A DNA stretch of 64,000 bases from CAZHFW01 sp964531675 (GCA_964531675.1 CAZHFW010000007.1:1-64000), one strand, 5' to 3'. Counted from the stretch's first letter, positions 35,173-44,700 are shown. The notes: generated by a model from the letters alone, not told the origin. Translations and numbers: made by a program.

Positions 35173-35754
35173 TCAGGTCTTCGCGTGTTCGAGGATGGTG
35201 CGCACCGCCCACGCAAAGTCGGGCTCGGGCCAGACGCGGAGGCACCGCTCGGGCGCGAGACCCGCAGCGTGTCCGGCCTCGATGTCGCGGGGCGCGTCGC
35301 CGACCATCCAGGATGCCGAGAGATCCAGACCAAGCTCGCTCGCCGCCGCATGGATCATGCCTGGACCGGGCTTGCGCCAAGCGTGTTCCTTCGTGAGCCA
35401 TCCGCCCGGGGCGCCCTTTGGATGCAATGGGCAGAAATAGAAGGACTCGATCCAGGGCGCGAGCAGTTCGCGAACGCGGCGGTTGACGCGCTCGACGCCC
35501 TGGATGTCGGTCGCGCCGCGGGCGACCGAGCCCTGGTTGCTCACGACGACGAGCGTGAAGCCGGCCTGATGAAGTGCCGCGCAGCCATCGCGGACGCCCG
35601 GGAGCAGCTCGACCAGCGCGGGATCGATCAGGTCTCCCTTGGCAGCGGGGGGCGGCGCAGCCGGCAGCTCGTTGCACCGGATCAGGGTGTCGTCGCGATC
35701 GAGAAACACCGCTGGCTTCGCGGAGAGCGCTGGCTTGGGGAAGTGGGCTGGCAT
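35173..35754 (-). CDS. HAD phosphatase, GmhB-like (heptose bisphosphate phosphatase)
   Basis: The 193-residue HAD hydrolase has motif I FLDRDDTL, motif II VVVSNQGSVARG, motif III RKPGPGM and motif IV MVGDAPRDIEAG. Gene order next to a heptosyltransferase supports D-glycero-D-manno-heptose-1,7-bisphosphate 7-phosphatase. Canonical GmhB has a zinc site C-x-H...C-x-C. Here CPLH keeps the first pair, but the second pair before RKP is replaced (HAWRKP), so the zinc site is incomplete. It could also be a histidinol-phosphate phosphatase-type HAD. Confidence 0.8.
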   Translation of the reverse strand: MPAHFPKPALSAKPAVFLDRDDTLIRCNELPAAPPPAAKGDLIDPALVELLPGVRDGCAALHQAGFTLVVVSNQGSVARGATDIQGVERVNRRVRELLAPWIESFYFCPLHPKGAPGGWLTKEHAWRKPGPGMIHAAASELGLDLSASWMVGDAPRDIEAGHAAGLAPERCLRVWPEPDFAWAVRTILEHAKT

Positions 35755-35946
35755 CGGACGGCGGCGGAATCGAGGGTGCTCTGGACCGAGAACAGCCCGG
35801 GTGGAAGCACACGCAGGAGCTTAGGTGAATCGTGCGGGTTCTGCGGTCCGAGAACGGGCGCATGGAGCGCAACGCGATCCGCCGCGTGGCGTACGCCGGG
35901 GGTTTTGCCGATGACAACCCGGGGACTTCTCCACTGGAGGGGGCGG

Positions 35947-36351
35947 ATGCCGCGCACGATTCTGATCGCTGATGACGAGTCACACATCCGGCTGGTGGTC
36001 GGGCAGAGGCTGCGCACCATGGGCTTCAACGTGGTTGAGGCCTGCGATGGTGAGGAGGCCTTCGAGCTCGCCAAGGAGATCCATCCGGATCTGGTCCTCA
36101 CCGACCTGCAGATGCCCGGCATGAGCGGGATTGAGCTCTGCACGAAGATGAAGCAGTGCGAGCAGACCCGCGAGATCCCCGCGATCCTGCTGACCGCGCG
36201 AGGCTACCTGCTCTCGGAGGCCGAGGTCGCGGCCACGAACATCCGCGAGATGCTGGCCAAGCCTTTCAGCGTCCGTGACGTCTCCGAGCGCATCCAGCGC
36301 CATCTGGGCAACAACGGCCAGACGGGACAGGTGACCAGGAACGCGGCCTGA
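35947..36351 (+). CDS. Single-domain response regulator (CheY-like)
   Basis: The 134-residue protein starts at ATG 35947, preceded by GGAGGGGGC. It is a receiver domain only: the acidic pair in ILIADDESHIR, the phospho-acceptor Asp in DLVLTDLQMPGMSG, Thr in ILLTARG, and Lys in MLAKPFSVRDV. It has no output domain and ends in a Gln/Asn-rich tail. It lies 19 bp before an HD-GYP gene and probably acts with it. The partner kinase is not in the window. Confidence 0.93.
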   Translation: MPRTILIADDESHIRLVVGQRLRTMGFNVVEACDGEEAFELAKEIHPDLVLTDLQMPGMSGIELCTKMKQCEQTREIPAILLTARGYLLSEAEVAATNIREMLAKPFSVRDVSERIQRHLGNNGQTGQVTRNAA

Positions 36352-36370
36352 AGGCCGCCCGCGGGGGAGC

Positions 36371-38002
36371 ATGATGAGTCGGGATCAGGACGTTTCCGCA
36401 GCACTGTTGACGGTCCGCGAGCGTTGCAAGTCGCTCGGACTTCCCACCTGGCGTCTGGACGCTCTGGGCACCATCCTTGACGGTCCCACGGAGAACGGTC
36501 TGGCCGGCCTCTGGCTGAACTGTGGCGAAGTGTCGCAGACTGTCAGCGCCAGCGCTCAAGCCTGGGCCGAGTCGCCCGAGCCGACGCAGCTCTTTCACGG
36601 GTGCTGGCTCATCCCGCTTCCCGAGCGCCGTCGTCGCAAGGTCGTGGGCCACATGGTCGCGATGCTGCTGACGCGCGAAGGGCTCCTGGACGCGCGATTC
36701 CGTCAGATCTGCCAGAACACGTCGCTTGACGTGGCCGCGACCCGCAAGGCGATGCTGCCCTTGGCGCGATTCGAGGAAGACGCGGTCAAGGCCACCGCTT
36801 CGACGCTCGCGTGGATGACCGAGGACCTGGCCCGCGCCCGCGAGCAGCAGGAGTCCATCAGCGGGTTCACGAACCAGCTCACCGAGAGCTTCGAGACGAT
36901 CGACCTGCTCTACTCGCTCGGGCGCAGCATGAGCGACATGGCGCGCCCCGAGCAGTTCGTGGAATCAGCCTGCGAGATGCTCACGCGCACCATGCGCTTC
37001 GGCTTCGTGGGTGTGATCATGGCCGACGACCAGGGCCTGCCCGCGGGCCTGCGCGGCGCGACCCGCGTCAGCGGCGTGGTCGAGCAGGAAGCGCTCCGCC
37101 ATGTCCTCGAGCAGAACCGCGATGCAGCCTCCAAGGCGCCCAAGGGGCTCATCATCAGCGAGTGCGACGTGCTCCCGGGCGGAGCGCAGACCCAGGTCTG
37201 CCTCCAGAGGCTCATGCGCGACGGCCAGTTCGCGGGCTTCCTGGTCGCGGGCGACAAGCAAGGCACCGATCCGCAGGTCTCGAGCTACGACACCCAGCTC
37301 TTTGAGGCGGCCGGCGGGTACATTGGCGCGTTCCTCGACAACGCCTCGCTCTATGCGCAGCAGCGGGCCCTGTTCATGGGGACCGTGGAAGCGCTCGCGG
37401 CAGCCATCGAAGCCAAGGACCGATACACCTGCGGTCACGCCAAGCGCGTCGCGCATCTCTCCGAGAAGCTCGCCCGCGCCATCGGCCTCCCCGAGGAACA
37501 GTGCGAGACGATCCGCATCAGCGGTCTGCTTCACGACGTGGGCAAGATCGGCGTGCCCGAGGCGGTCCTGTGCAAGCACGGCAGGCTCACCGACGAGGAG
37601 TTCGCCGCGATCAAGCTCCACCCGGAGATGGGTCATCGCATCCTCCGCGACATCGAGATGCTCGCCGACGAGCTGCCGGGCGTGCTCTACCACCACGAAC
37701 GCTGGGACGGCCGGGGCTATCCCCACGGCGTCGCGGGCGAGCAGATCCCCCTCATCGCGCGCATCATGGCCCTCGCCGATACGTTCGACGCCATGAGCTC
37801 CACGCGCTCGTACCGCTCCGCGATGCCCCGCGAGAAGGTGCTCGCGGAGATCCTCAAGTGCGGCGGGACGCAGTTCGACCCGAACCTCGCGCCCGAGTTC
37901 GTCAAGCTCGACTTCGCCGAGTACGACCGCATGGTCGCCGAGCACCAGGCGGCCGCGGGCTGGGAAAAGCCCGCGCCGGCGCCCCTCAAGTCGGCGGCGT
38001 AA
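36371..38002 (+). CDS. HD-GYP domain protein with N-terminal GAF-like sensor
   Basis: The 543-residue protein has an N-terminal region (1-175) of unknown fold and a GAF-like region (about 180-330, LYSLGRSMSDMARPEQFVESACEMLTRTMRFGFVGVIM). The HD-GYP phosphodiesterase domain (about 345-500) has CGHAKRVAHLSEKLA, LLHDVGKIGVPEAVL, HPEMGHRIL, and YHHERWDGRGYP, which includes the GYP signature. HD-GYP enzymes degrade cyclic di-GMP. All HD metal ligands are present. It is co-oriented with and 19 bp downstream of the CheY-like gene, and converges on the neuC-like gene with 3 bp between stops. Confidence 0.93.
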   Translation: MMSRDQDVSAALLTVRERCKSLGLPTWRLDALGTILDGPTENGLAGLWLNCGEVSQTVSASAQAWAESPEPTQLFHGCWLIPLPERRRRKVVGHMVAMLLTREGLLDARFRQICQNTSLDVAATRKAMLPLARFEEDAVKATASTLAWMTEDLARAREQQESISGFTNQLTESFETIDLLYSLGRSMSDMARPEQFVESACEMLTRTMRFGFVGVIMADDQGLPAGLRGATRVSGVVEQEALRHVLEQNRDAASKAPKGLIISECDVLPGGAQTQVCLQRLMRDGQFAGFLVAGDKQGTDPQVSSYDTQLFEAAGGYIGAFLDNASLYAQQRALFMGTVEALAAAIEAKDRYTCGHAKRVAHLSEKLARAIGLPEEQCETIRISGLLHDVGKIGVPEAVLCKHGRLTDEEFAAIKLHPEMGHRILRDIEMLADELPGVLYHHERWDGRGYPHGVAGEQIPLIARIMALADTFDAMSSTRSYRSAMPREKVLAEILKCGGTQFDPNLAPEFVKLDFAEYDRMVAEHQAAAGWEKPAPAPLKSAA

Positions 38003-38005
38003 CGC

Positions 38006-39136
38006 TCAGTACGTGTTCCGCTTGCGGAGCAGACCAGAGGCGTCGGTGCGCGCCAGCACATCCGCGATCCGCGGACCAGTGTGTCCGTCGCCGTAGGGAT
38101 GCACGCTCCGGCTCAGGTCCAGCGCCATCGCGTCATCCAGCGCACGCCTGATCGCAGCCTCGTCTTCGCTCGCATGCACGACGTTCGCGCAGCGCTGACG
38201 CCCAGCCTGGCGATCCCCGATGTCCACGCAGGCCACGCGGAGCGCCGCGGCCTCGATGAGCGCCGCGGACGAGTTGCCCACCAGCACGCCCTTGGTGCGG
38301 GCCATCGCCTTGAGCACGCCGACGAACTGATCGCGGGGGAGGTGCGCCAGCGTCCGGATCCCGGTGCGTTCGATCGCCTTGAGCACGCCTTCGCGCCCGG
38401 GATCCGCATTCGGATGCAGCGCGACCACACGCTCCGCGCCCACCGATGCGACGCACGCCCGCAAGGCCAGGCCCGCGCCGAGCTCCTCGTCCGCAGCATC
38501 GCGGCCGATCGGGTGCATCGAGAACAGGACGCGGGGCACGCCGCCCAGGTGCTCGATCAGCTCGGCGGAGGCTTCGGACACATCCGCGAGTCCGTCGATC
38601 GCGGGCGAGCCGACCGCGTGGATGTTCGCGGGCGTTTCGCCCATCTTCACGATGCGAGCCGCGGACTCTTCGGTCGCGGGAAAGTGGAGATGTGCGAGCT
38701 TGGTGATCGCGTGGCGCATCGCCTCGTCGGCGACGCCTTCGGCGCGGTCCCCGCCGTGGATATGCGCCAGACCCCAGCCTCCGATGGAAGCGGCGCTGGC
38801 CGCGGCAAAGGCTTCGATGCGATCGCCGAGCACGACGACCCACGAGGGTTGCAGGTTCAGGAAGGCCCGGGCGAAGCGGCCCACGCCCCGGCCGACGGAC
38901 TCGGCGTCCTCGTATCTGCCGGTCTTCCCCGCGATCTGCATGGGCACGGAGTCGGCGATGTTGAACTCCGCCTTCACGTCGCGGAGCGTGAGCGCGGGCT
39001 GGATCAGGTGCGAGCCTGCTGCGACGACCGCCAGCTCGAGCGAAGGATGGCGATGCACCGCGTGCATGACGGGCCTGAGCAGCCCGAACTCCGCACGGCT
39101 CCCGGTCACGATCAGGATGCGACGCTTCTGGCTCAT
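38006..39136 (-). CDS. neuC: UDP-N-acetylglucosamine 2-epimerase (hydrolysing), NeuC/LegG type
   Basis: The 376-residue enzyme starts at the ATG at 39136 (GGGAG upstream). It converts UDP-GlcNAc (or the diacetamido-bacillosamine form) to a free mannosamine-type sugar and UDP, the first step of nonulosonic acid synthesis. Markers are ILIVTGSRAEFGLLRPVM at the N-terminus, VLGDRIEAFAAA, HIHGGDRAEGVADEAMRHAITKLAHLHF, and the C-terminal VGNSSAALIEAAAL. It ends the neuA-neuB-neuC run, 13 bp after neuB. Whether the product leads to sialic, legionaminic or pseudaminic acid cannot be told. Confidence 0.9.
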   Translation of the reverse strand: MSQKRRILIVTGSRAEFGLLRPVMHAVHRHPSLELAVVAAGSHLIQPALTLRDVKAEFNIADSVPMQIAGKTGRYEDAESVGRGVGRFARAFLNLQPSWVVVLGDRIEAFAAASAASIGGWGLAHIHGGDRAEGVADEAMRHAITKLAHLHFPATEESAARIVKMGETPANIHAVGSPAIDGLADVSEASAELIEHLGGVPRVLFSMHPIGRDAADEELGAGLALRACVASVGAERVVALHPNADPGREGVLKAIERTGIRTLAHLPRDQFVGVLKAMARTKGVLVGNSSAALIEAAALRVACVDIGDRQAGRQRCANVVHASEDEAAIRRALDDAMALDLSRSVHPYGDGHTGPRIADVLARTDASGLLRKRNTY

Positions 39137-39149
39137 CGGTCGCTCCCGG

Positions 39150-40184
39150 TCATGGGGCAAGGTCCGTCGCCTTCAGAGGCGAGTCCGCCTCGACGTCGTG
39201 GGCCAGTGTCCGGCCGATTACCGCGCCGAGCTTCTCGGGTTCCAGGCCCGTGCCGGGGCGCTTCACGGTCAGATCGCTCGGAGCGAGCTTGTGGCCCTTG
39301 GCGAGCGCGGCTCTGGTCGTGATGGACTGGCGCGAGACGTGCCGCACGTCTTGCTCGATTTCCAGAACTCTCTTGTCTTCCACGCCGAGCATCTGCCATG
39401 CCTGGCGCGCCAGGCGGACGTAGACCGCCATGTTGACGCCGGTGAGCGATGCTGCGTGGTCGGGCCCTTTGGCGTGGTTGTCGTAGGTCAGGTGCTTCTC
39501 GAGGATCATCGCGCCCGCCGCCACCGCCAGCCCGCCGCTCTCGAGCAAGGTCGTGTGGTCGGAGTAGCCCACCGGTCCCGGGAAGGCACGCTTCAGGGCG
39601 CGGATGCCTCCCAGTGCAGCGTTGTTCAAGCCCGTCGGATACGAGCTCACGCACTGGAGCATCGCAAGCCTCGGATGCGCGGGCGCAAGCCAGCTCACCG
39701 CGCGGAGGACTTCCTCCATGTTCGCGGCGCCCGTTGAAACGATCAGGGGCTTGCCCGTGCGCATCAGCCCTTCGAGCAATGGGCGGTGGATCAGGTCGGG
39801 GGACGCGGTTTTGTACGCGTCCCAGGGCAAGGTCTGCGCTTCGCCGATGAGCTCGGTGGAGAAGACCGTGACGATCGCGTGCAGCCCGAGGCTGTGGGCT
39901 TTGGCGACGATCGCTTCCATCTGACCGATGCCCAGCTCGAGGCGGCGGAGCATCGCGATCGGATCGGACTCGCCGGCAGCGGACTGGTACACCGCGAGCT
40001 TGGCAGCCTTGCTCATCAGCAGGTCGGTGCGGAAGAACTGGAGCTTGATCGCGTCAACCTTGGCCTGATGGGCCGCGTCGACGAGCTCCAGCGCCCGTTC
40101 CACCGATCCGTCGTGGTTGACGCCGAGTTCGGCGATGACATACGGCGGGAGCTCGTGCGAGATGGGTCGGTTGGCGATACGCAT
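39150..40184 (-). CDS. neuB: N-acetylneuraminate/nonulosonate synthase NeuB
   Basis: The 344-residue enzyme condenses phosphoenolpyruvate with a mannosamine-type sugar. The NeuB TIM-barrel is shown by YVIAELGVNHDGSVERALELVDAA, AIKLQFF, VFSTELIGEA, YKTASPDLIHRPLLEGLMRTGKPLIVSTGAA, GYSDHTTLLES and LEKHLTYD. A C-terminal SAF antifreeze-like domain follows (about 285-344). Its stop is 13 bp from the neuC-like start, and 12 bp separate it from neuA. Such enzymes supply sugars for capsule, LPS or flagellin; the neighbouring Maf protein favours flagellin. Confidence 0.94.
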   Translation of the reverse strand: MRIANRPISHELPPYVIAELGVNHDGSVERALELVDAAHQAKVDAIKLQFFRTDLLMSKAAKLAVYQSAAGESDPIAMLRRLELGIGQMEAIVAKAHSLGLHAIVTVFSTELIGEAQTLPWDAYKTASPDLIHRPLLEGLMRTGKPLIVSTGAANMEEVLRAVSWLAPAHPRLAMLQCVSSYPTGLNNAALGGIRALKRAFPGPVGYSDHTTLLESGGLAVAAGAMILEKHLTYDNHAKGPDHAASLTGVNMAVYVRLARQAWQMLGVEDKRVLEIEQDVRHVSRQSITTRAALAKGHKLAPSDLTVKRPGTGLEPEKLGAVIGRTLAHDVEADSPLKATDLAP

Positions 40185-40196
40185 GCGTTGGAAAGA

Positions 40197-40952
40197 CTAG
40201 CGGGCCTGTCCCCTCAGAATCGCGTCGGCGACCAGCAGATCCGTGGGCGCGTCGATGTCCACGACGTCGCCTTCGCGGTTGGTGATGCCGCGACGGTCCT
40301 TTCCCAGGAACGCGTGCGGCCCATCGGTAACGTCCGGAACTTCGCGGAACAGCGCCCGACGCGTCAGGGCCACGACGCCTCCATCAGGCACGAACGCGGG
40401 GGGAAGGTCCTGGCGGCGGAAGACGTTGTGGTAGAGCACGTCTCCCTCCCAGGGACCGATCTTGCCCGCCTCGTCGAGCCTGACCATCCACCACGGGTGA
40501 TACTTGCCCACGCTCGCGTAGCTCTGCACGCTGTCGCATCCTGAGGAGGCGAGCAACGCCAGCGCGCGATCGATCAGATCCGCGGGTCGCACCGGGACGT
40601 TCGCGTAGAGGATGACGATGGGACGTTCCGGGGCGGCATGGCCTTCGAGCCTCTCGATCTCTTCCACAGCGTGCCGGGCCGCGTCGTCCACGCGGGCGGT
40701 GTCGGTCGCCAGTTCCTTCGGACGGCTCACGACGTCCACGCCCCGAGCCTTGGCGAGCGTGATCAGCGACGCGTCGTCGGTGGAGAGCACGACCTTGCCC
40801 ACGCGCGACGACTGGGCGGCCTGATCGAGCGTCCAGACGGCGCAGGGCTTGCCCGCGACCATCGCGGCGTTCTTGCCCGGCACGCCTTTGCTGCCGGCGC
40901 GGGCCAGCACGATCGCCAGAGCTCCGCCTGAGTTGGGACGCGCGTGTGTCAT
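40197..40952 (-). CDS. neuA: CMP-nonulosonate (acylneuraminate) cytidylyltransferase
   Basis: The 251-residue protein activates a nonulosonic acid to its CMP form. The nucleotide-binding N-terminus reads AIVLARAGSKGVPGKNAAMVAGKP (usual form R-x-G-S-K-x-I-P-x-K-N), followed by VVLSTDDASLITLAKARG, a central VILYANVPVR-x-x-x-x-ID segment and HPWWMVRLD, with late DIDAPTDLLVA. It is 3 bp downstream of the Maf fusion gene and 12 bp upstream of neuB, in one apparent operon. Confidence 0.92.
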   Translation of the reverse strand: MTHARPNSGGALAIVLARAGSKGVPGKNAAMVAGKPCAVWTLDQAAQSSRVGKVVLSTDDASLITLAKARGVDVVSRPKELATDTARVDDAARHAVEEIERLEGHAAPERPIVILYANVPVRPADLIDRALALLASSGCDSVQSYASVGKYHPWWMVRLDEAGKIGPWEGDVLYHNVFRRQDLPPAFVPDGGVVALTRRALFREVPDVTDGPHAFLGKDRRGITNREGDVVDIDAPTDLLVADAILRGQAR

Positions 40953-40955
40953 GGA

Positions 40956-43900
40956 TCAGGCGGGCTGGAGTGCTCCCCGGGCTTCGACCGCGGCGCTGGC
41001 AAGGGGCGCTGCGATCGACTGAATCATGCGTTCGTCCAGCACCCGCGTGACCTGTCCATCGGCGCGGAAGCCCATGCTCATGGCGGCCAGCGCGTCGCGT
41101 GCGGCGCTCGGGATCGGCAGGGCGCGGAAGTGGTCCTCGGGGATCGGCGCGGGCAAGGCGTCGATCGCCGCTGCACCGCAATGCATGATCCAGTAGTCGT
41201 AGAAGAGTTCGACCTCGGGGAGCGTGAGATCGCACTTGGTGATCCGCGGCACCACGAGCAGGCCCGGGATGCCGTCGACCATCCCGCGATCGCGCACCAG
41301 CGCGTCGAGATTCTGCCTGGACTGCGCCCACGTGTCGACGCCGGCCAGCGTGCGGAACGTTTCGCCCGCGATGCTGAGCAGATCGACGCTGACCAGCTCG
41401 ATGCCCGCGCTCAGGAGCTGCTGAACCTGCTCGGGAGGGCCCGCCAGCTGCGTGCGGACGTGGATTCCCGAGGCCCCGGCTTCGCGGAGCTGATCCACGA
41501 CCGACCGCCAGCAGGCGTACTCGAGCGGATCGCCCCGACCGGCGAGGCTGACCACGATCGGGCGATAGGCCGACAGGGCGCGAACCTGTTCGATGGCGCG
41601 CTCCAGGGCGGCGGGCGCGATGTCCAGTTCGGGTTTGCCTTGCTCCCAGGCAAGCCTGGCGCCTTGCGGACGGCGTGTCGTGAGCTCGATGACGATCCGC
41701 TCGGTCGAGTCAAAGGCGCGGGCCGAGCGCGACAAGGCGGCGATGCTGCGCTCGCCCGCGACGCCCGGTCCGAACTCGGCGAGCACATCCGCGACGGCGC
41801 GGGCCAGTGCCGGGCTGTCGGGGATGCAGCGGAGCGTGGCGTCGCGCACGACCGGCGTGGGGATGACGCAGTTGCTGCGCGCGATCGGATCAAACTGCGG
41901 CGCGACCGGGATGTAGCCCACCATGCCCGCGGGGGTCGCAAAGAGCCCGATCTTCGAGCGTGCCTGCGCCGTTTCGCGGGCGGTGCTGGCCGCGATGAGC
42001 ATGGCGCCCAGCCCCGGCGCCGCGTGCGCGAAGGTGATCCTGTGGTGTTCGGGATTCTCCAGGAAGCGGTCCACCAGAGCGTCGGCCAGCGCGGGATCGA
42101 GCAAGGCCCAATCCGCACCCACGCCCACGGCAGCGTCGAGCTCGCAGGCTTTGCACATCTCCGATGTGATGGCCAGGTCGATCGCCTCGTCGTAGACCGA
42201 GAGCCCGCCCGGCCCGCCGCGCCAGTTCCGTCTGGACCAGGCGCGCCCGCCGAGCCGGAAGCGACGCTGGGCGCGCCACTGTCCCAGGTCGGTTGGGCGG
42301 ATGTCGATCTCGAGCCCGTCGGGGGCCTTCCCGATGAGCTGGCGGATGCGCTCGGGCTGATCGGTCGCGAGGACGACGCGCCTGAGCTTCTTGGTCTTGG
42401 CCAGCGCCCGCAGCGTCCACACCAGGGGGTTGGCCCCCGCGATCAGCGTGGAGAGGTCGCGCGAGGCGCCCATCCCGGACCAGTCCGGGTCGGCGATGAT
42501 GACCGCGGCGATGCGAGCGTTCGTGTGTGCCGCGGTCTGGGCGGCCGCGTTGTCCACCTTGGCGGCACGCTCGAAGCGCGGGCGATAGACCTTGGGCCCG
42601 CCCGCGAAGGCTGTCAGCGCGTCGTCCAGAATCGTGCCGACCAGCTCCGAGGCCTCGCGGAGCGCCTTCATGTTCTCCAGATCGCGCTCGATCTGGAGCC
42701 TCTGACGGCCCAGATCGTCGATCGAGCCCGCGATGTCGATGGCGCGGTCGGCCTTGAAGCGGCGCAGCGCGCCCGCCTGGTTCATGTACTGGGTCAGCCA
42801 GAATGCCTCACGCATCGCCAGGGCTCGGTCGCGGTTGGACTCGACCTGCGCGATGAGCTGATGCGCCTTGTTCTGGTCGCGCTGGTGCTCCAGCAGCTTC
42901 TCGAGTGTTTTCTGGGTCTGCTGCGTCAGCTTCTCCATCGCCAGGACGTCGCGCCGGATCTCGCGGAGCCGGTCGATGATCTGGCGCTGGCGTTCCGCGT
43001 CGCGCGACCGACGCTGCCAGTCATCCACCAGGCCGGGCTTCCAGCCGATGGGCGTCTTGGCGAACTGTTCGAGCCCGCGGGCGAGCGTGATCGGAACGGT
43101 GTGCGCCTTGGCGACGCCTCCTTCGGTGGCGTCAAAGGTCTTGAGGCCTCGCTCCTTGTCCGCGAGGAAGTCGCGCTCGAACTGGACCAGATAGGTCGCC
43201 ATCTGCTCGTCGGTGTAGATGTCGCGTCCGGCGCTGTCCTTGGCCTTGCGGAGCGCCCCGCCCATGCGCTTGACACGCTCCCACTCCATCATCTCGAGCG
43301 AGCGGAAGGGGTTGAGCTCGGAGGCCCAGATGTTGTGGATCTGAGCGCCTCCCGCGTAGTACTGGCCATCGGTGAAGCCCAGGTCCTGGCCGACCAGGAG
43401 CACCGGATCGCAGCCGAGATAGCGCGCCAGGTAGTACGCCAGATGCGCCACGGTCGCGCCCTTGGGGAGCTTTCCCATCGGGCGGAAGAGCTTCTCGCCC
43501 AGCACCACGTCGAGCACTTCTTCCGAGAGGCAGCGGATGCGTCCGGGATAGGCGTCCAGGATCGCCGCGTTGGCCTGGGGTTCGACCACGAGCGTCACGC
43601 CTTCAACGTCCGACGCGGTTAGGCCTTCGTAGAAGCGCTTGCTGACCTCGTGGTAGTCGAGGGCGGTGACGAAGTGGGGCTTGATCCCGCGGGCCAGGAG
43701 AGGCCTGAGAGTCGTCTGGGTCGCGATGATCACGCACGCGTCGCGCACGCCGGGCTTGCTGAGCTCGGCGATGTTGCGCTCCAGGCTTGGCCCGGCCGCG
43801 ACGATGACCGCGGGCCTTCCCGCCGCGGCGTTTTGCAGGTCCTGAATGCCTTCGCCGAGCCCGTAGTGCGCCAGATTCATGCACATGTTGTGCATGGAGG

Positions 43901-44585
43901 TCTGCATCTGGACCATCGTCGTGATGACGTTGGTGCGCACCGCTTTGATCACGTCCACGAAGTTGCGCCCGAAGACCTCGGTCGCGGCGCCGATGCGACC
44001 CTTGGAGATCGGGTGCTCGATGATCTTGGTGCCCGAGGCCAGGTAGCCCTCAAAGCCCGCGACCGCGCCGGAGATGATCGCCGGCTCGTCTTCGCGATGG
44101 ATGAGGACGAAGTTGGTCTGGCCGAGCCAGGGCGTGTGGTCGATGCGCTCCAGCACGCCCCGAAGCAGTCCCAGATCAGGCTCGAAGCAGATGATGACGC
44201 CCGAACGGCCCAGCCGCTCCGCCAGTGCGGCCAGGTGATATCCAAGCCCGAAGCCCGGCACGATGAGCGCCGCGTTCTCCTCAATCGGAGCGCCCTGGGC
44301 CCAACGGCCGGCCTCTTCCATCGGTCGCCGACGGCTCGCCAGCTGACGCGGGGCTTGCAGCAGTTCCTGAATCGTGGCGCTGGGAAGGCCCTCGTCGGTC
44401 CCGGTGAAGCTCAGGTCGTACCGGGGCGAGGCTTCCAGGATGGCGCGCACAGCCGCGGGGCTCGTGGCGAACAGGGCGCGCAGGTTGCGCTCCAGGATCG
44501 CCTGATCCGGAGGTGCCGCGTCGTCCCCGAGCGAGGAACAGACCGGACGCCAATGCGATAACCCTTGACCTTGCGGGCCTTGCAT
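40956..44585 (-). CDS. Maf/DUF115 glycosyltransferase fused to nucleotidyltransferase-like and radical-SAM-like domains
   Basis: The 1209-residue fusion starts with a Maf-type motility-associated glycosyltransferase (about 1-480). It has LIVPGFGLGYHLAALAERLG, the DUF115 core RPAVIVAAGPSLERNI, TLRPLLARGIKPHFVTALDYH, and GQDLGFTDGQYYAGG. A long helical/coiled-coil segment follows (about 520-600). From about 690 to 945 a sugar-nucleotidyltransferase-like Rossmann domain appears (AVIIADPDWSGMG, VVLATDQPE). From about 960 to 1165 is a radical-SAM-shaped domain (VIELTTR then GRGDPLEYACWRSVVDQLREAGASGIHVRTQ) that lacks the CxxxCxxC cluster. Maf proteins attach nonulosonic acids to flagellin, which fits neuA/B/C directly downstream. 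The C-terminal calls are inferred from pattern only. Confidence 0.75.
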   Translation of the reverse strand: MQGPQGQGLSHWRPVCSSLGDDAAPPDQAILERNLRALFATSPAAVRAILEASPRYDLSFTGTDEGLPSATIQELLQAPRQLASRRRPMEEAGRWAQGAPIEENAALIVPGFGLGYHLAALAERLGRSGVIICFEPDLGLLRGVLERIDHTPWLGQTNFVLIHREDEPAIISGAVAGFEGYLASGTKIIEHPISKGRIGAATEVFGRNFVDVIKAVRTNVITTMVQMQTSMHNMCMNLAHYGLGEGIQDLQNAAAGRPAVIVAAGPSLERNIAELSKPGVRDACVIIATQTTLRPLLARGIKPHFVTALDYHEVSKRFYEGLTASDVEGVTLVVEPQANAAILDAYPGRIRCLSEEVLDVVLGEKLFRPMGKLPKGATVAHLAYYLARYLGCDPVLLVGQDLGFTDGQYYAGGAQIHNIWASELNPFRSLEMMEWERVKRMGGALRKAKDSAGRDIYTDEQMATYLVQFERDFLADKERGLKTFDATEGGVAKAHTVPITLARGLEQFAKTPIGWKPGLVDDWQRRSRDAERQRQIIDRLREIRRDVLAMEKLTQQTQKTLEKLLEHQRDQNKAHQLIAQVESNRDRALAMREAFWLTQYMNQAGALRRFKADRAIDIAGSIDDLGRQRLQIERDLENMKALREASELVGTILDDALTAFAGGPKVYRPRFERAAKVDNAAAQTAAHTNARIAAVIIADPDWSGMGASRDLSTLIAGANPLVWTLRALAKTKKLRRVVLATDQPERIRQLIGKAPDGLEIDIRPTDLGQWRAQRRFRLGGRAWSRRNWRGGPGGLSVYDEAIDLAITSEMCKACELDAAVGVGADWALLDPALADALVDRFLENPEHHRITFAHAAPGLGAMLIAASTARETAQARSKIGLFATPAGMVGYIPVAPQFDPIARSNCVIPTPVVRDATLRCIPDSPALARAVADVLAEFGPGVAGERSIAALSRSARAFDSTERIVIELTTRRPQGARLAWEQGKPELDIAPAALERAIEQVRALSAYRPIVVSLAGRGDPLEYACWRSVVDQLREAGASGIHVRTQLAGPPEQVQQLLSAGIELVSVDLLSIAGETFRTLAGVDTWAQSRQNLDALVRDRGMVDGIPGLLVVPRITKCDLTLPEVELFYDYWIMHCGAAAIDALPAPIPEDHFRALPIPSAARDALAAMSMGFRADGQVTRVLDERMIQSIAAPLASAAVEARGALQPA

Positions 44586-44700
44586 GGCCTTTGGATCGGC
44601 TCTGGAAGGCTTCCCGGGCGAGTTTTCCGGTCGCGTGGGAACTAAAGAAAGGATCGGCGTGTATCACCCTCCCGGGGGAAGGCTCGTCGGGTCAGTTGCC

